Made by a program: the position numbers and the translations under genes
The notes under the pieces: generated by a model
Seen by the model: only the letters and a program-made list of their open reading frames with translations
The model's database searches: none
Told to the model about the DNA's origin: nothing
Origin: Dyella_B sp035486915
GTDB lineage: Bacteria > Pseudomonadota > Gammaproteobacteria > Xanthomonadales > Rhodanobacteraceae
Direction of reading: 5' to 3'
Length of the DNA: 64,000 nt
Assembly (NCBI RefSeq): GCF_035486915.1
Contig: NZ_DATHMR010000100.1
Location: 11,118 to 75,117, forward strand
Part shown: one piece after another, positions 43,639 to 53,202 of the stretch
How positions within the stretch are numbered: the stretch's first letter is position 1
How the letters are laid out: every line of letters begins with the position of its first letter

Positions 43639-43664
43639 GCCGCGCGTGAAAACTTACGCGCGGC
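43639..43664 (+). promoter_or_regulatory. 9-bp hairpin abutting the receptor start codon
   Basis: GCCGCGCGT, GAAAACTT, ACGCGCGGC is a perfect stem ending exactly one base before ATG 43665. It would cover the ribosome binding region of that start. It may limit receptor translation, act as a partial terminator after fecR, or mean that translation begins at the ATG at 43704. Confidence 0.6.
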
Positions 43665-46106
43665 ATGTCAGACTCAAGACATCGTCAAAGATTTGTGTAT
43701 GTCATGAGCCGGTTTGCCTGGCTGCCGGCTTACGGCTGCCTGACAATGTTGTTTACCTCGATGAGCGCTCTCGCTGCGCCGCCTGCCGCGGCTGTGCAGC
43801 CAGTCAGCATGCGCTTCTTGATACCTGCCCAATCGCTTTCCACAGCCTTGATTGCATTTGGCAAACAGGCCGATATGCAGGTGCTTACGGCGGGTGAAAC
43901 CGTGGCTGGACTGCGCTCGCAAACGGTGTCGGGTACGTTGGACGTGCGAGCGGCATTGACGCGATTGTTGAAAGGCACCGCTCTAACGTTTGATTTTGTG
44001 GATGCACGTACGGTGGTGATCAAGCCGACGGCGACCGTGTCGGCAAAGACAGCAGATGCAGCGTCCAAGTCCGCCAACGGATCAACAGCAGCCACACTGC
44101 TTCCTCCCGTTCAAGCTATCGGTGTCATCGGCAAAGATGTCAGCTACATGGGCGATGTGATTAGCGGTCCCGCTCGCTCGCTTTCCGACCCACTCGACAT
44201 ACCGCAATCCGTGGGCATCGTCACGCAAGGGTTGCTTCAATCGCAGCAATTGCAAACCGTTGCGGACGCCGTGCAGAACGTTTCAGGCGTGTTGTATTAC
44301 GACACCTCGAATGGGCTGCCAGGCTTCGAGGTGCGTGGTTTCGTGACGGGTAACGGTATGACCGACGGTTTGCCGAACAGCATCTCAGGCATCGGTGAAT
44401 TCCCACCCTTGATAGGTGTTGAGCGGGTGGAGGTGCTGAAAGGGCCGCAGGAGATTCTTGGCGACGACAATGACAGCAACGATTTCGGTGGCCTCGTCAA
44501 CGTCGTACTGAAAAAGCCGCAGAGCGATCCTATACATGTGCTGACATTTTCCGTCGGCCAGGATGGCCAAAAGCAACTTGGCCTAGATCTGGCGGGTGCA
44601 TTGAATAGCAGCAAAACATGGAGCTATCGCCTGATCCTCAATGGCAATGTCGCCGATCACACACCGCAAGGTATGCGCGGACAACGTGAACGTTACATTG
44701 CACCGTCTATTGGCTGGACGACGACAAATACTACGTTTGTCGCCGGCTTTTCCTTGATCATGGATCGCTTGCCGATTCCGGATCACGTGCTGCTGTTTAA
44801 CAACACCCTCTCCTCGGCATCACCACCGGGCATTCTTCTCGACAACCCGGATGATCACAACGAGATCAATTCGCGGCGACTGTATTACCTCTATGAGCAT
44901 CGCTTCAACGATGTCTGGGCATTCCGCAGCCGTGCACAATATGTCCGCGAATCTTCCAACGAACAGGATTGGCAGTTGTACGGCACCGAACCTAACGGCG
45001 ATACGACGGCCACGGCTGAGAATTACTGGTACAGGGATGCCTATTACGCGTTGCAGAATGATGTCGTTGCTGCGTTTGGCCACGGATGGATGCAGCATGC
45101 CGTGACGCTTGGCTACGATTATTCGCGTGTACAGGTAGGCGGGGTTACGGATGTGTTGAGCAACAGCATCCCGTACAACATTTTTACCGGCGGTGCGCTG
45201 CCCCGGCCAGCGTCGGTACTTTCATCCAGTGACTATGCGCAGGGGTACCAGCCGGGCTATCCATGGACTACACAGAGTGGCTTCTTCGTTCAGGACCAGG
45301 TGTCGCTGGGAACGCAGTGGCAACTTCTGTTGGCATGGCGGCGGTCAGTCTACGAGTTGCAAACGACGTATCCGGATGGTGCGCCGTGGAACCAGGAGAA
45401 AGTGCAGTGGGTGCCGAACTTCGGCATCGTTTACAGACTTGAGCCGAACATCTCGCTCTACGCGAGTACATCCAATGGTTTTGAGCCCAACACATATCTC
45501 GGCAAGGATGGACGACCGCTACCGGTCATTTTGTCGCGTCAAATAGAAGTGGGAAGCAAGTTCGATCTATTTGATAACCGCGCGCGCCTCACCGTGGCAG
45601 CCTATCGCATCATGCTCGATCACAGTTACGACATCCTTGCGTTCGAGCCGTTTTATGTGACGCCGGGACCAGGCCAGACCGACAAAGGTATCGAAATTGA
45701 ATTCAACGGACAGGTGACGCGGGGTTTCGAGGTCAGCTCAAGCTACACCAATGCCCTGGTCGAAAATCATGATGGGACACCTGCCACTGCCGCCCCGCGA
45801 AAGCTTTTCAGCGTATGGGGTAGTTATTCTTTCCAGAGTGCCCCGCTTCAGGGATGGGGCGTGGCGGCTGGTGTACTGGCACGCAGTCACAGTCTCGGGG
45901 AGACTGTGGACTACCTCAATTACATTCAGATTCCCGGCCAAGCCAGCGTTGCGGCGAACGTGTCTTATCGTACGCAACGCTGGAGTGTGACATTGGGCGT
46001 GAAGAATCTTTTTGATCGCAATCTCTACGGCACGTATTTCAATGAAACGTTTGTGCCGCTACACAATCGGCGCACGTACCTGTTGAGCGGTGCGTTGGCG
46101 TTCTGA
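43665..46106 (+). CDS. TonB-dependent siderophore receptor with signalling domain
   Basis: An 813-residue outer-membrane receptor. After the signal peptide (ending SALA-APP near residue 38) comes an STN domain at about 48-120 (FLIPAQSLSTALIAFGKQADMQV; TALTFDFVDARTVVI), then the plug (PQSVGIVTQGLLQSQQLQTVADAVQNVSGV; 'GVERVEVLKGPQEIL'; 'GGLVNVVLKKPQ') and a 22-strand-type barrel ending in aromatic Phe. The STN domain fits transcriptional signalling through the FecR-type protein upstream. The start may be 43665 or 43704; see the hairpin entry. The ligand cannot be read, but ferric siderophore is most likely. Confidence 0.9.
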   Translation: MSDSRHRQRFVYVMSRFAWLPAYGCLTMLFTSMSALAAPPAAAVQPVSMRFLIPAQSLSTALIAFGKQADMQVLTAGETVAGLRSQTVSGTLDVRAALTRLLKGTALTFDFVDARTVVIKPTATVSAKTADAASKSANGSTAATLLPPVQAIGVIGKDVSYMGDVISGPARSLSDPLDIPQSVGIVTQGLLQSQQLQTVADAVQNVSGVLYYDTSNGLPGFEVRGFVTGNGMTDGLPNSISGIGEFPPLIGVERVEVLKGPQEILGDDNDSNDFGGLVNVVLKKPQSDPIHVLTFSVGQDGQKQLGLDLAGALNSSKTWSYRLILNGNVADHTPQGMRGQRERYIAPSIGWTTTNTTFVAGFSLIMDRLPIPDHVLLFNNTLSSASPPGILLDNPDDHNEINSRRLYYLYEHRFNDVWAFRSRAQYVRESSNEQDWQLYGTEPNGDTTATAENYWYRDAYYALQNDVVAAFGHGWMQHAVTLGYDYSRVQVGGVTDVLSNSIPYNIFTGGALPRPASVLSSSDYAQGYQPGYPWTTQSGFFVQDQVSLGTQWQLLLAWRRSVYELQTTYPDGAPWNQEKVQWVPNFGIVYRLEPNISLYASTSNGFEPNTYLGKDGRPLPVILSRQIEVGSKFDLFDNRARLTVAAYRIMLDHSYDILAFEPFYVTPGPGQTDKGIEIEFNGQVTRGFEVSSSYTNALVENHDGTPATAAPRKLFSVWGSYSFQSAPLQGWGVAAGVLARSHSLGETVDYLNYIQIPGQASVAANVSYRTQRWSVTLGVKNLFDRNLYGTYFNETFVPLHNRRTYLLSGALAF

Positions 46107-46113
46107 CGCAACG

Positions 46114-47472
46114 TCAGAAACGATACGTGCCTGTCAGACTCAAGATATCGCCCGTATCGGTAAAATAACCGTTGATGGAACCTGCGCCAAGAATCGGTTG
46201 ATTGGTCATGTTCACCCGTGCGTTGTTGACGAATTCGTGCTGATAGCCAACGTCGAAGCTGAGTTTTTCGCTGACCTTGTATCCCAAGCCAAGGCCAAGC
46301 AGTTTGCGATCGGCATCCGGTACGCGAGGATCGCGGTCGGCGACGTTGGTGGGAGTTTCGTCAAAGCCAACGCCAGCATGCAACGTCCATGCATCGCTGA
46401 GTTTGTAGTCGCCACCGACGGCATACGTCATGCTGTTCTTGAAGCGTTCGGGCAGCGCGAAGATCGTCTGACCATTCGATGTCAGCACCAGGTCTTGGAA
46501 GCTGGACCATTGCGTCCGCTTGATGGTGCCGGCGATGGACAGTCGATCGGTGAATGCATGCAACCAGTCTGCGCTGGCAAATGCCGGTGTATCGAACACG
46601 GCACTGACGGGGCCACCATTGGGATTGATCGATGGCAATGCTGGATCGAGCAATGGCGCTTCGGCCAGCAGCTGTTTGCCCGCAGTGCTACCGTAAAGGT
46701 TGTAGGAGCCGCTCAGCGTCTGGCCGATGCGCGAGTGATAACTTATGCCAAACGTATCCTGATCGGTGGGTTTGTAGACAAGGCCCCCGAGATAACCGAA
46801 GGAAAACTTTCGTCGCGCATTGACGTTCAGTTGCACGTCCGCCTGTTGTGGTGGAAGTGGAAGACCAAACAACGCTTGCGCTGCGCCGTAGGGATCGGCC
46901 ACGGTGTCGAGCGATGCCTTGGTGTACTGCCCGAGTACGCCCAGACCGAGCGAGAATTGGTCGTTGAGTTTGAAGGCCGCCGAGAAACTCAAATTGGCCG
47001 TTTCAAGATAGGTTTCAGTACCGAAGTAGCGACCACGCCACGACGAGTTGTATTGGCTTTCCAGTCCGAACGGCACGGTGAGTGCGCCGCCGAGTGTGAG
47101 ACGATCAGTCACCGGCACTGCCCACGCGACATTGGGAAACGGAACGAACTTGCCGAAGCCGTTGGGATTGCCGCCTGTCGTGGGATTACCGTCCACGTCT
47201 TGCGTCTGACCGTGGAAGACGGCGCTCGGCCGAATCTGGATACCGGTGACCTGAAACATCGAACCGGTAAAGAACGCCATCGCTGCGGGGTTGTTGTAAG
47301 CCGCCGTAGGATCGTCCGGAAAAAGCGATCCGCCTGCATCGGCACGCGCCCAACCTGCTGCATTGTCGGTCGGCAATTGGAACGCACCGGCCCGGGCAAT
47401 AAGAGGTAGCGTCAGGGCACTAAGCAAAGCCACGGCAAGCGAACCATGGCGGACCATGGGGCGAAGAGTCAT
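46114..47472 (-). CDS. fadL: FadL-family outer-membrane long-chain fatty acid porin
   Basis: A 452-residue outer-membrane barrel with a signal peptide (cleavage after IARA, about residue 28). The mature N-terminus (GAFQLPTDNAAGWARADAGGSLFPDDPTAAYNNPAAMAFF) is the FadL hatch, with the Asn-Pro-Ala motif. Later blocks 'GFGKFVPFPNVAWAVPVTDRLTLGGALTVPFGL' and the final 'DTGDILSLTGTYRF' with terminal Phe are typical. It would import long-chain fatty acids or other hydrophobic compounds. It converges on the receptor gene with a 7-base gap. Confidence 0.92.
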   Translation of the reverse strand: MTLRPMVRHGSLAVALLSALTLPLIARAGAFQLPTDNAAGWARADAGGSLFPDDPTAAYNNPAAMAFFTGSMFQVTGIQIRPSAVFHGQTQDVDGNPTTGGNPNGFGKFVPFPNVAWAVPVTDRLTLGGALTVPFGLESQYNSSWRGRYFGTETYLETANLSFSAAFKLNDQFSLGLGVLGQYTKASLDTVADPYGAAQALFGLPLPPQQADVQLNVNARRKFSFGYLGGLVYKPTDQDTFGISYHSRIGQTLSGSYNLYGSTAGKQLLAEAPLLDPALPSINPNGGPVSAVFDTPAFASADWLHAFTDRLSIAGTIKRTQWSSFQDLVLTSNGQTIFALPERFKNSMTYAVGGDYKLSDAWTLHAGVGFDETPTNVADRDPRVPDADRKLLGLGLGYKVSEKLSFDVGYQHEFVNNARVNMTNQPILGAGSINGYFTDTGDILSLTGTYRF

Positions 47473-48232
47473 GTGCGTTGTCCTTATAGGCGGTGAGCGC
47501 GAACTACGAAAAATTCCTAGACGACCTTCCGTCTGATGGACTCCCCAGTCCAGGAATCATTTCGATTGTGCTCAAGATATCACTAAAGCTGCCAGCAGCC
47601 TCAAACACTTAGGTGCGAGTCGTTGGACTTAAAAGCGTTATGGTCTTCGCCTGCTAACGCCCCACCGCTTTGATCGACACATCAGTACGAACGCGCGTTA
47701 TCAATCGACTAATGCGTTGGTTCTTTTCTGCGCATTCGATTGCATTGCATCAAACATCGACACGCGGATTTTTTGCAGCAATGTTTGTGTGCCATGTCGA
47801 AAGCATGTTGCGCACGCATCAAAAAAATCACTGCGCAATGTAATCGTTTGCGCGCTTCATTCTTTTTGAAGTTTCATTTTTTGCATGTTCCATTTTTGGA
47901 ATGTGCAGCGCGATAGAGTGCGTGAGCGAAACATTTTGCGCTTACGTCAGAATGTGATCTGTTTCATGCTGCTGTCATATTTCGATCATGCGAAGTGCAT
48001 GATAGAAATGAACGCAGGGGAAAAAGAGCGACCAAGAACACACAAGCGTCGCGAAAGTGTCATCGCTGCTACGTGGGGGGAAGGTGGCAGCAAGTAAGAG
48101 AAGCAATCAGCAAGACACGTTTTGGATTAGCGTTTGGTGCATCGTGGCTTTGCCATGTCGCCGCTTGTCTTGGGACGCATGGCAGATCTGCGAGCACCAT
48201 TTCTTACAAAAACTCCTTGGGGAGAAACACAC
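47473..48232. other. Long AT-rich non-coding gap between fadL and the S53 protease
   Basis: About 760 bases between divergent genes, noticeably AT-richer than its flanks, with several runs of T and A. It holds a TTCCA-TTTT-TGGAA inverted repeat near 47887-47900. Small open frames here (for instance 47885-48097) lack ribosome binding sites and family likeness. The gap must carry both promoters and possibly a long leader or small RNA for the protease. Confidence 0.5.
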
Positions 48233-50401
48233 GTGAGATTTGGATCCGTACGTCATGGTGGCCATCGTGCCGCCAAGCTTGTGTTGACTGTTTTAGCCAT
48301 GAGTGTGGCAGCGATGTACGCCAACAGCAGTCATGCCGGCACGCTCGGCTTGCTGTCAAAGCCGCAAATTACGCATTCGCCCAACAACAACGATCGCGCC
48401 ACCCTTGCGGGCAATACATCGCCCTTTGCCACGGCCGCCAACGATCAGGGCCGTGTTGCCGACACGACCAGCATGGATCACATGTTGCTGCAACTGAAGC
48501 GTCCTGCCGATCGTGAGCAGGCGCTGCAGACGCTCATGCAGCAGCAAGTCACGAAGGGTTCGGCGAACTATCACCAGTGGCTGACCAATGCGCAGCTCGG
48601 TGCGGAATACGGTCCGTCCCAGATGGACGTCGATGCGATTACCAGCTGGCTTACTGCGCAAGGTTTCACCGTCAATCGCGTGTACGGCAACGGCATGACG
48701 ATCGACTTCTCCGGTACGGCCGGCCAGGTACGTCAGGCGTTCGCCACCGAGATCCACCATCTGAACGTGAAGGGCGAAAGCCACATGGGCAACATGAGCG
48801 ACCCGCAGATTCCGGCGGCATTCGCAGGTGTCGTCGATGGTGTGGTGTCGCTCAATGACTTCCGTCCGCACACCAACAAGAAGGAGCATGTGGATTACAC
48901 CTTCACTGAAAGTGGTTCCACGTATCAGGCGGTGACACCGGCCGATCTGGCGAAGATCTACAATCTCACCTCCGTGTTCAATGCTGGCGTGACCGGCACC
49001 GGCGAAACGATTGCGTTGATCGAAGACACCAACGTGTATTCGACCAGCGACATCACCACCTTCCGTTCGACGTTCGGCCTGCCGACCGCCACTTTCAACC
49101 AGGTTCATCCGGAAAGCTGCACCAACCCGGGTGACGTTGTCGGCAACGACGGCGAAGCCGAGCTGGATGTGGAGTACGCCGGTGCCGCCGCGCCGGGTGC
49201 AACGCTTGAGCTCGTATCGTGCAAAGACACCTCGACCACGTTCGGTGGCTTGATCGCGATGGAGGATCTGCTCGAAGCAGGTTCTGCGCCGACGATCTGG
49301 AGCGTGAGCTACGGTGAGTGCGAAGCGGAAAACGGTGCGACCCAGAATGCTGCTTACAGCTCTACGTACGAGAGTGCAGCGGCTGAAGGTATCTCGGTCT
49401 TCGTCTCTTCTGGCGACGAAGGCGCTGCCAGCTGCGACGCCGACGAAGCCAATGCCACGCACGGTATCGGTGTAAGCGGCTTCGCGTCCACTCCGTACAA
49501 CGTAGCGGTGGGCGGTACCGACTTCGGCGATACCTATGCCGGCACCAGCAGCACGTACTGGAGCTCGACCAACAGCTCGACCTACGAGTCGGCACTGTCG
49601 TACATCAATGAAATTCCGTGGAACGACTCCTGCGCGGGCTCGCTGCTTTCCTCGAAAGAAGGCTACAGCACGCCCTACGGCACGAGTGGCTTCTGCAATA
49701 GCAGCACCGGTAAAGCAGACTTCCTGACGACGGGTTCCGGCAGCGGTGGCCCCAGTGGTTGCGCCACCGGCAAAGCCAGTACCACGGGTGTCGTTGGCGG
49801 CACGTGCGCGGGCTGGGCCAAGCCATCGTGGCAGTCTGGCCTGGTCGGCAATCCGGCCGATGGTGTGCGTGATATCCCGGACGTCTCGCTGTTCGCAGCG
49901 AATGGTCTGTGGGGACACTACTACGTGTACTGCTACAGCAACTCCAGCACCGCCGGAAAAGAAGACGGATCCGCCCCTTGTACGGGCGCTCCCAGTGGCT
50001 GGTCTGGCGCTGGCGGTACCTCGTTTGCTTCGCCGATCATGGCCGGTATCCAGGCGCTGGTTGACCAGCACAATGGCTTCACCACCGGGGCTGGCAACCC
50101 GGACTCGGTGTATTACTCGCTGGCCAACACGGAGTACGGCGCATCCGGCAGCAGCACCTGCAATTCCAGCAACGGCAACACCGTGGGTAGCTCGTGCATC
50201 TTCTACGACATCACCCAGGGCGATATGGATGTGAACTGCACCGGCACGCACAACTGCTACAAGCCCTCGGGCACGTACGGTGTGTTGTCGACCTCGAACT
50301 CGGCGTATGACAAGGCTTACGGCACGGGCACCGGCTGGGACTTCGCCACCGGTATCGGTTCGGTGAACGCCTATAACCTGGTCTACGCGTCGGCCTGGTA
50401 A
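48233..50401 (+). CDS. Secreted S53 (sedolisin/xanthomonalisin-type) protease
   Basis: A 722-residue serine-carboxyl protease precursor active at acid pH. The start is GTG 48233 with GGGGAGA 7 bases before it, giving a signal peptide (ending NSSHA-G, about residue 35). The pro-kumamolisin propeptide spans about 60-240 (HMLLQLKRPADREQALQTL; YHQWLTNAQLGAEYGPSQMDVDAITSWL; 'GMTIDFSGTAGQVRQAF'). The catalytic domain has E308 and D312 in EAELD and S597 in GGTSFASP. The end 'GTGTGWDFATGIGSVNAYNLV' carries the family Ca-site region. Several Cys suggest disulfides. Confidence 0.92.
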   Translation: MRFGSVRHGGHRAAKLVLTVLAMSVAAMYANSSHAGTLGLLSKPQITHSPNNNDRATLAGNTSPFATAANDQGRVADTTSMDHMLLQLKRPADREQALQTLMQQQVTKGSANYHQWLTNAQLGAEYGPSQMDVDAITSWLTAQGFTVNRVYGNGMTIDFSGTAGQVRQAFATEIHHLNVKGESHMGNMSDPQIPAAFAGVVDGVVSLNDFRPHTNKKEHVDYTFTESGSTYQAVTPADLAKIYNLTSVFNAGVTGTGETIALIEDTNVYSTSDITTFRSTFGLPTATFNQVHPESCTNPGDVVGNDGEAELDVEYAGAAAPGATLELVSCKDTSTTFGGLIAMEDLLEAGSAPTIWSVSYGECEAENGATQNAAYSSTYESAAAEGISVFVSSGDEGAASCDADEANATHGIGVSGFASTPYNVAVGGTDFGDTYAGTSSTYWSSTNSSTYESALSYINEIPWNDSCAGSLLSSKEGYSTPYGTSGFCNSSTGKADFLTTGSGSGGPSGCATGKASTTGVVGGTCAGWAKPSWQSGLVGNPADGVRDIPDVSLFAANGLWGHYYVYCYSNSSTAGKEDGSAPCTGAPSGWSGAGGTSFASPIMAGIQALVDQHNGFTTGAGNPDSVYYSLANTEYGASGSSTCNSSNGNTVGSSCIFYDITQGDMDVNCTGTHNCYKPSGTYGVLSTSNSAYDKAYGTGTGWDFATGIGSVNAYNLVYASAW

Positions 50402-50436
50402 ACATTAGTCGTTAACTATGTTGTAGTTCCTTCCAG

Positions 50437-50467
50437 CGCCTCCTGAGTGATCAGGAGGCGTTTTTTT
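50437..50467 (+). terminator. Rho-independent terminator after S53 protease
   Basis: A perfect 10-bp stem CGCCTCCTGA/TCAGGAGGCG around GTGA runs into seven T residues, 35 bases after the stop. It separates the protease from the convergent phosphoesterase. Confidence 0.93.
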
Positions 50468-50492
50468 CGGCTCGAACAAATGTCTGGCCGAT

Positions 50493-51656
50493 CTACTTTT
50501 GCGACGCAGGATGCGCTGTGAACACGTCGCTGCCAAAGGGGTGCAACGAGTCGGCAGCGGCATAACCGAGATGCTTCAAGCCAAAAATATCTTCGAGCGT
50601 ACGCAGCAAGCTGTAATGGTTGTACGGCGTCGTGGATGTCGTGCCCGGTGTGATGAAAGGCGACAGCAACACCGCGCCGATTTGTCCGCCGCCCGGGCCA
50701 AACTGCCCGGGTTGCGGGCCACCTGGAAGCGGTTGCTCGTTGCAGCAGGCCGTTCCATCTGTGCCTTCATCGAAGGTGATGATCAGCAGACCATCTTTCT
50801 TGAACGCGGGCGAGTTTAGGATGCGCGGCACCCACGTCTTCAGAAATACATTGGCGGAAATCAGGCCGCCTGGGTCGCCGTTCTGGCACGGTGCATCGTG
50901 TCCATCGTTGCAGAGGTTCGGCGTGATGTAAGCGAAGTTGGGTGTGGTGGCGATGTGCGTCAGATCGTTCGTCAATGCATTCAAGTTGACGACGTTCGTG
51001 TTGCAGTAAGGCTTGTCGTCGATGATCGAATGAAAGTAGACGAACGGGTTGTGCTTAGCGGCGTATTGGTCGTTCGGTGTCGCGTGACGTGTTGGATCAT
51101 CCGCGCCGATGGCGACATGTCCGCACGTGGCCGATTCACGCATAGGATCGGCGCCCATGTCTTCCATATAGCCCTTCCAGGTGAAACCGGCAGCGCTGAG
51201 CTGATTGGCAAGCGTGTTGACGCTCTTCGGATAGATGCAACCGGTACCCGGTAGCTGGCCATTGGCGTCAGGCTTCGTCGCAGACGGCACAAATTCGCTG
51301 TACGTCGTGCAGTCATTTTGCGTGGCCGGGTTGGGTGCCTGACCGCTGATCATCGCGATGTAATTGTCCAGACTGTTATGGCCGATGCCGTAAAAGTTGG
51401 GCAGCATTGCGCCTTGCTTGGGCAGATCGTGAGCCAGATACGGCGCGAGCGAGTTCTGGCCGAACGTTACCGTATAGGACTCGTTCTCCAGCACGATGAT
51501 AAAGACATGGCGCACAGGCGGCATAGGGGATGCCGCATTCTTTGCTGCGAAGCAGGCAGTCGATCCAGCCAACACGGCAATCAGCATGACGAGGCCAACA
51601 AGCATCCGCGTGAGCGCGCGGTGCGAGCCGATACCTAGTGGTACGTAGCGAAACAT
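50493..51656 (-). CDS. Secreted phosphoesterase (PF04185 phospholipase C/acid phosphatase family)
   Basis: A 387-residue exported enzyme with a signal peptide (MLVGLVMLIAVLAGSTACFAA region). Family marks are 'VRHVFIIVLENESYTVTFG' (metal-binding Glu-Asn), 'LPNFYGIGHNSLDNYIAMISGQAPN', 'GYMEDMG', 'HNPFVYFHSI', 'FAYITPNLCNDGHDAPC', 'LLIITFDEGTDGT' and 'GGQIGAVLLSPFITPGTTSTTPYNHYSLLRTLEDIFGL'. Relatives hydrolyse phospholipids or phosphate monoesters. ATG 51656 has AAGGA before it. Like the protease it faces, it is likely to be secreted for nutrient release. Confidence 0.85.
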   Translation of the reverse strand: MFRYVPLGIGSHRALTRMLVGLVMLIAVLAGSTACFAAKNAASPMPPVRHVFIIVLENESYTVTFGQNSLAPYLAHDLPKQGAMLPNFYGIGHNSLDNYIAMISGQAPNPATQNDCTTYSEFVPSATKPDANGQLPGTGCIYPKSVNTLANQLSAAGFTWKGYMEDMGADPMRESATCGHVAIGADDPTRHATPNDQYAAKHNPFVYFHSIIDDKPYCNTNVVNLNALTNDLTHIATTPNFAYITPNLCNDGHDAPCQNGDPGGLISANVFLKTWVPRILNSPAFKKDGLLIITFDEGTDGTACCNEQPLPGGPQPGQFGPGGGQIGAVLLSPFITPGTTSTTPYNHYSLLRTLEDIFGLKHLGYAAADSLHPFGSDVFTAHPASQK

Positions 51657-51786
51657 CTGCAAGTTCCTTGATGGATGCAGCGCTGTATCGCTGCGAATGA
51701 CACCCTGTCTGCATGGGCCGACAGGCAACAAGGCTATTGCAGCGCTACTGCGCGACAGTATCAAGTCGCGCTAGCGTCAGAGCGTG

Positions 51787-53199
51787 TCAGGCGCGCCCGT
51801 AGACATCGTCGAAGCGGACGATGTCGTCCTCGCCCAGATAGCTGCCGGACTGCACTTCGATCAACTCGAGCGGCACCTTGCCCGGATTGCGCAGCCGGTG
51901 AACGCTGCCTAGGGGGATGTACGTGCTCTGATTTTCACCGAGTAGAAATACTTTGTCGTCGCACGTGACTTCGGCAGTACCGGACACCACGATCCAATGC
52001 TCCGCACGATGGTGATGCTTTTGCAGACTCAGGCTCGCACCGGGCTTGACCACAATGCGCTTGACCTGGAATCGTCCGCCCGCTTCGAGCGAGTCGTAGC
52101 TGCCCCACGGGCGATGCACGACGCGATGGAATGAATGCTCGGTGCGACCGGATGCTTTCAGTTGATCGACCACTTTCTTCACATCTTGCGCGGCATTGCG
52201 ATGTGCGACAAGGGTGGCGTCGGGCGTGCTGACGATGACCAGGTCGTCCACGCCGACGGTGGCGATCATGTGGCGATCGTGCGAGCGCAACAACGAGTTG
52301 CGCGTGTCGATCGCCATCGTGTCGCCTTCGCGCTGGTTGCCCTGCGCGTCGTGCTCGCCGGACAGCCACAACGCCGACCACGAACCGATATCGCTCCACG
52401 CGCAATCGACTGGAATGACTGCGGCGTGGGACGTTTTTTCCATCACCGCGTAATCGATCGAGTTATCCGGAACCTTCGCGAAGGCATCGCCGTCCACGCG
52501 CACGAAATCCAGGTCCTTATGACCCGTCGCGTAGGCTTCGCGTACTGCAGCAAGCATGGCTGGCGCGTGCGTTCCCAGTTCTTCCAGGTAACGCGACGCC
52601 TTGAACAAGAACATGCCGGAGTTCCAGTCGTAACCGCCGTCTTTTAGATACGACTCGGCCGTGGGCAAATCCGGTTTTTCGACGAACTTACCGACACGGT
52701 ATGCGTTGTCGCCAATCGATTCGGCGCGGCGAATGTATCCAAAGCCTGTCTCAGGACGATCGGGATGAATGCCGAACGTCACCAGCCAGCCTTCTTTCGC
52801 CGCGGGAAGGGCCTGCTTCACGGCGTCGGTGAAGCTATGGGTGTCGCCGATCAGATGATCGGCGGGCAGCACGAGCAGCAATGCATCGGCGTCTTGTTCC
52901 ATGGCCTTCAGCGCACCGAGTGCAATCGCCGGTGCCGTATTGCGAGCCATCGGCTCAAGCACAATGCTGGCGCCTGTAACGCCGCTTTCGAGCAACTGAT
53001 CGGCCGCCAGAAAGCGGTGATCCTCACTGGCCACCACAATGGGCGCCCGTACATCGGGCAGCTTCTGTGTGCGCGCCACAGTTTGCTGGAAGAGGGTGCC
53101 TTCCCCGCTCAGCGAAAGGAATTGTTTGGGCAGGTTCCGGCGCGACACAGGCCACAGGCGCGTACCGCTGCCGCCGCTGAGGATCAAAGGGATCAACAT
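51787..53199 (-). CDS. manC: Mannose-1-phosphate guanylyltransferase/mannose-6-phosphate isomerase
   Basis: A 470-residue bifunctional enzyme (XanB/AlgA/CpsB type) making GDP-mannose. The N-terminal nucleotidyltransferase has LILSGGSGTRLWPVSRRNLPKQFL at residues 6-29 and 'FVEKPDLPTAESYL'. The C-terminal cupin isomerase has 'FQVKRIVVKPGASLSLQKHHHRAEHWIVVSGTAEVT' and 'STYIPLGSVHRLRNPGKVPLELIEVQSG'. It starts 3 bases after the rfbD stop and ends the rfb operon, as xanB sits with rml genes in Xanthomonas. The sugar mutase (xanA) that often follows is absent here. Confidence 0.94.
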   Translation of the reverse strand: MLIPLILSGGSGTRLWPVSRRNLPKQFLSLSGEGTLFQQTVARTQKLPDVRAPIVVASEDHRFLAADQLLESGVTGASIVLEPMARNTAPAIALGALKAMEQDADALLLVLPADHLIGDTHSFTDAVKQALPAAKEGWLVTFGIHPDRPETGFGYIRRAESIGDNAYRVGKFVEKPDLPTAESYLKDGGYDWNSGMFLFKASRYLEELGTHAPAMLAAVREAYATGHKDLDFVRVDGDAFAKVPDNSIDYAVMEKTSHAAVIPVDCAWSDIGSWSALWLSGEHDAQGNQREGDTMAIDTRNSLLRSHDRHMIATVGVDDLVIVSTPDATLVAHRNAAQDVKKVVDQLKASGRTEHSFHRVVHRPWGSYDSLEAGGRFQVKRIVVKPGASLSLQKHHHRAEHWIVVSGTAEVTCDDKVFLLGENQSTYIPLGSVHRLRNPGKVPLELIEVQSGSYLGEDDIVRFDDVYGRA

Positions 53200-53202
53200 A
53201 AT

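Noticed and set aside
46090..47409. 439-residue plus-strand open frame opposite fadL
   Set aside because: It runs antisense to a well-supported FadL porin and its sequence is basic, low in hydrophobic core pattern and unlike any family; it also overlaps the receptor gene end.
47885..48097. Small open frame in the gap before the protease
   Set aside because: It has no ribosome binding site, no family likeness, and only its final 33 codons look even weakly protein-like.
48356..50251. 631-residue minus-strand open frame opposite the S53 protease
   Set aside because: It is antisense to a protease with full catalytic motifs and signal peptide, is Arg/Gly/Ala-rich without any family pattern, and is a by-product of high-GC third-position codon bias.
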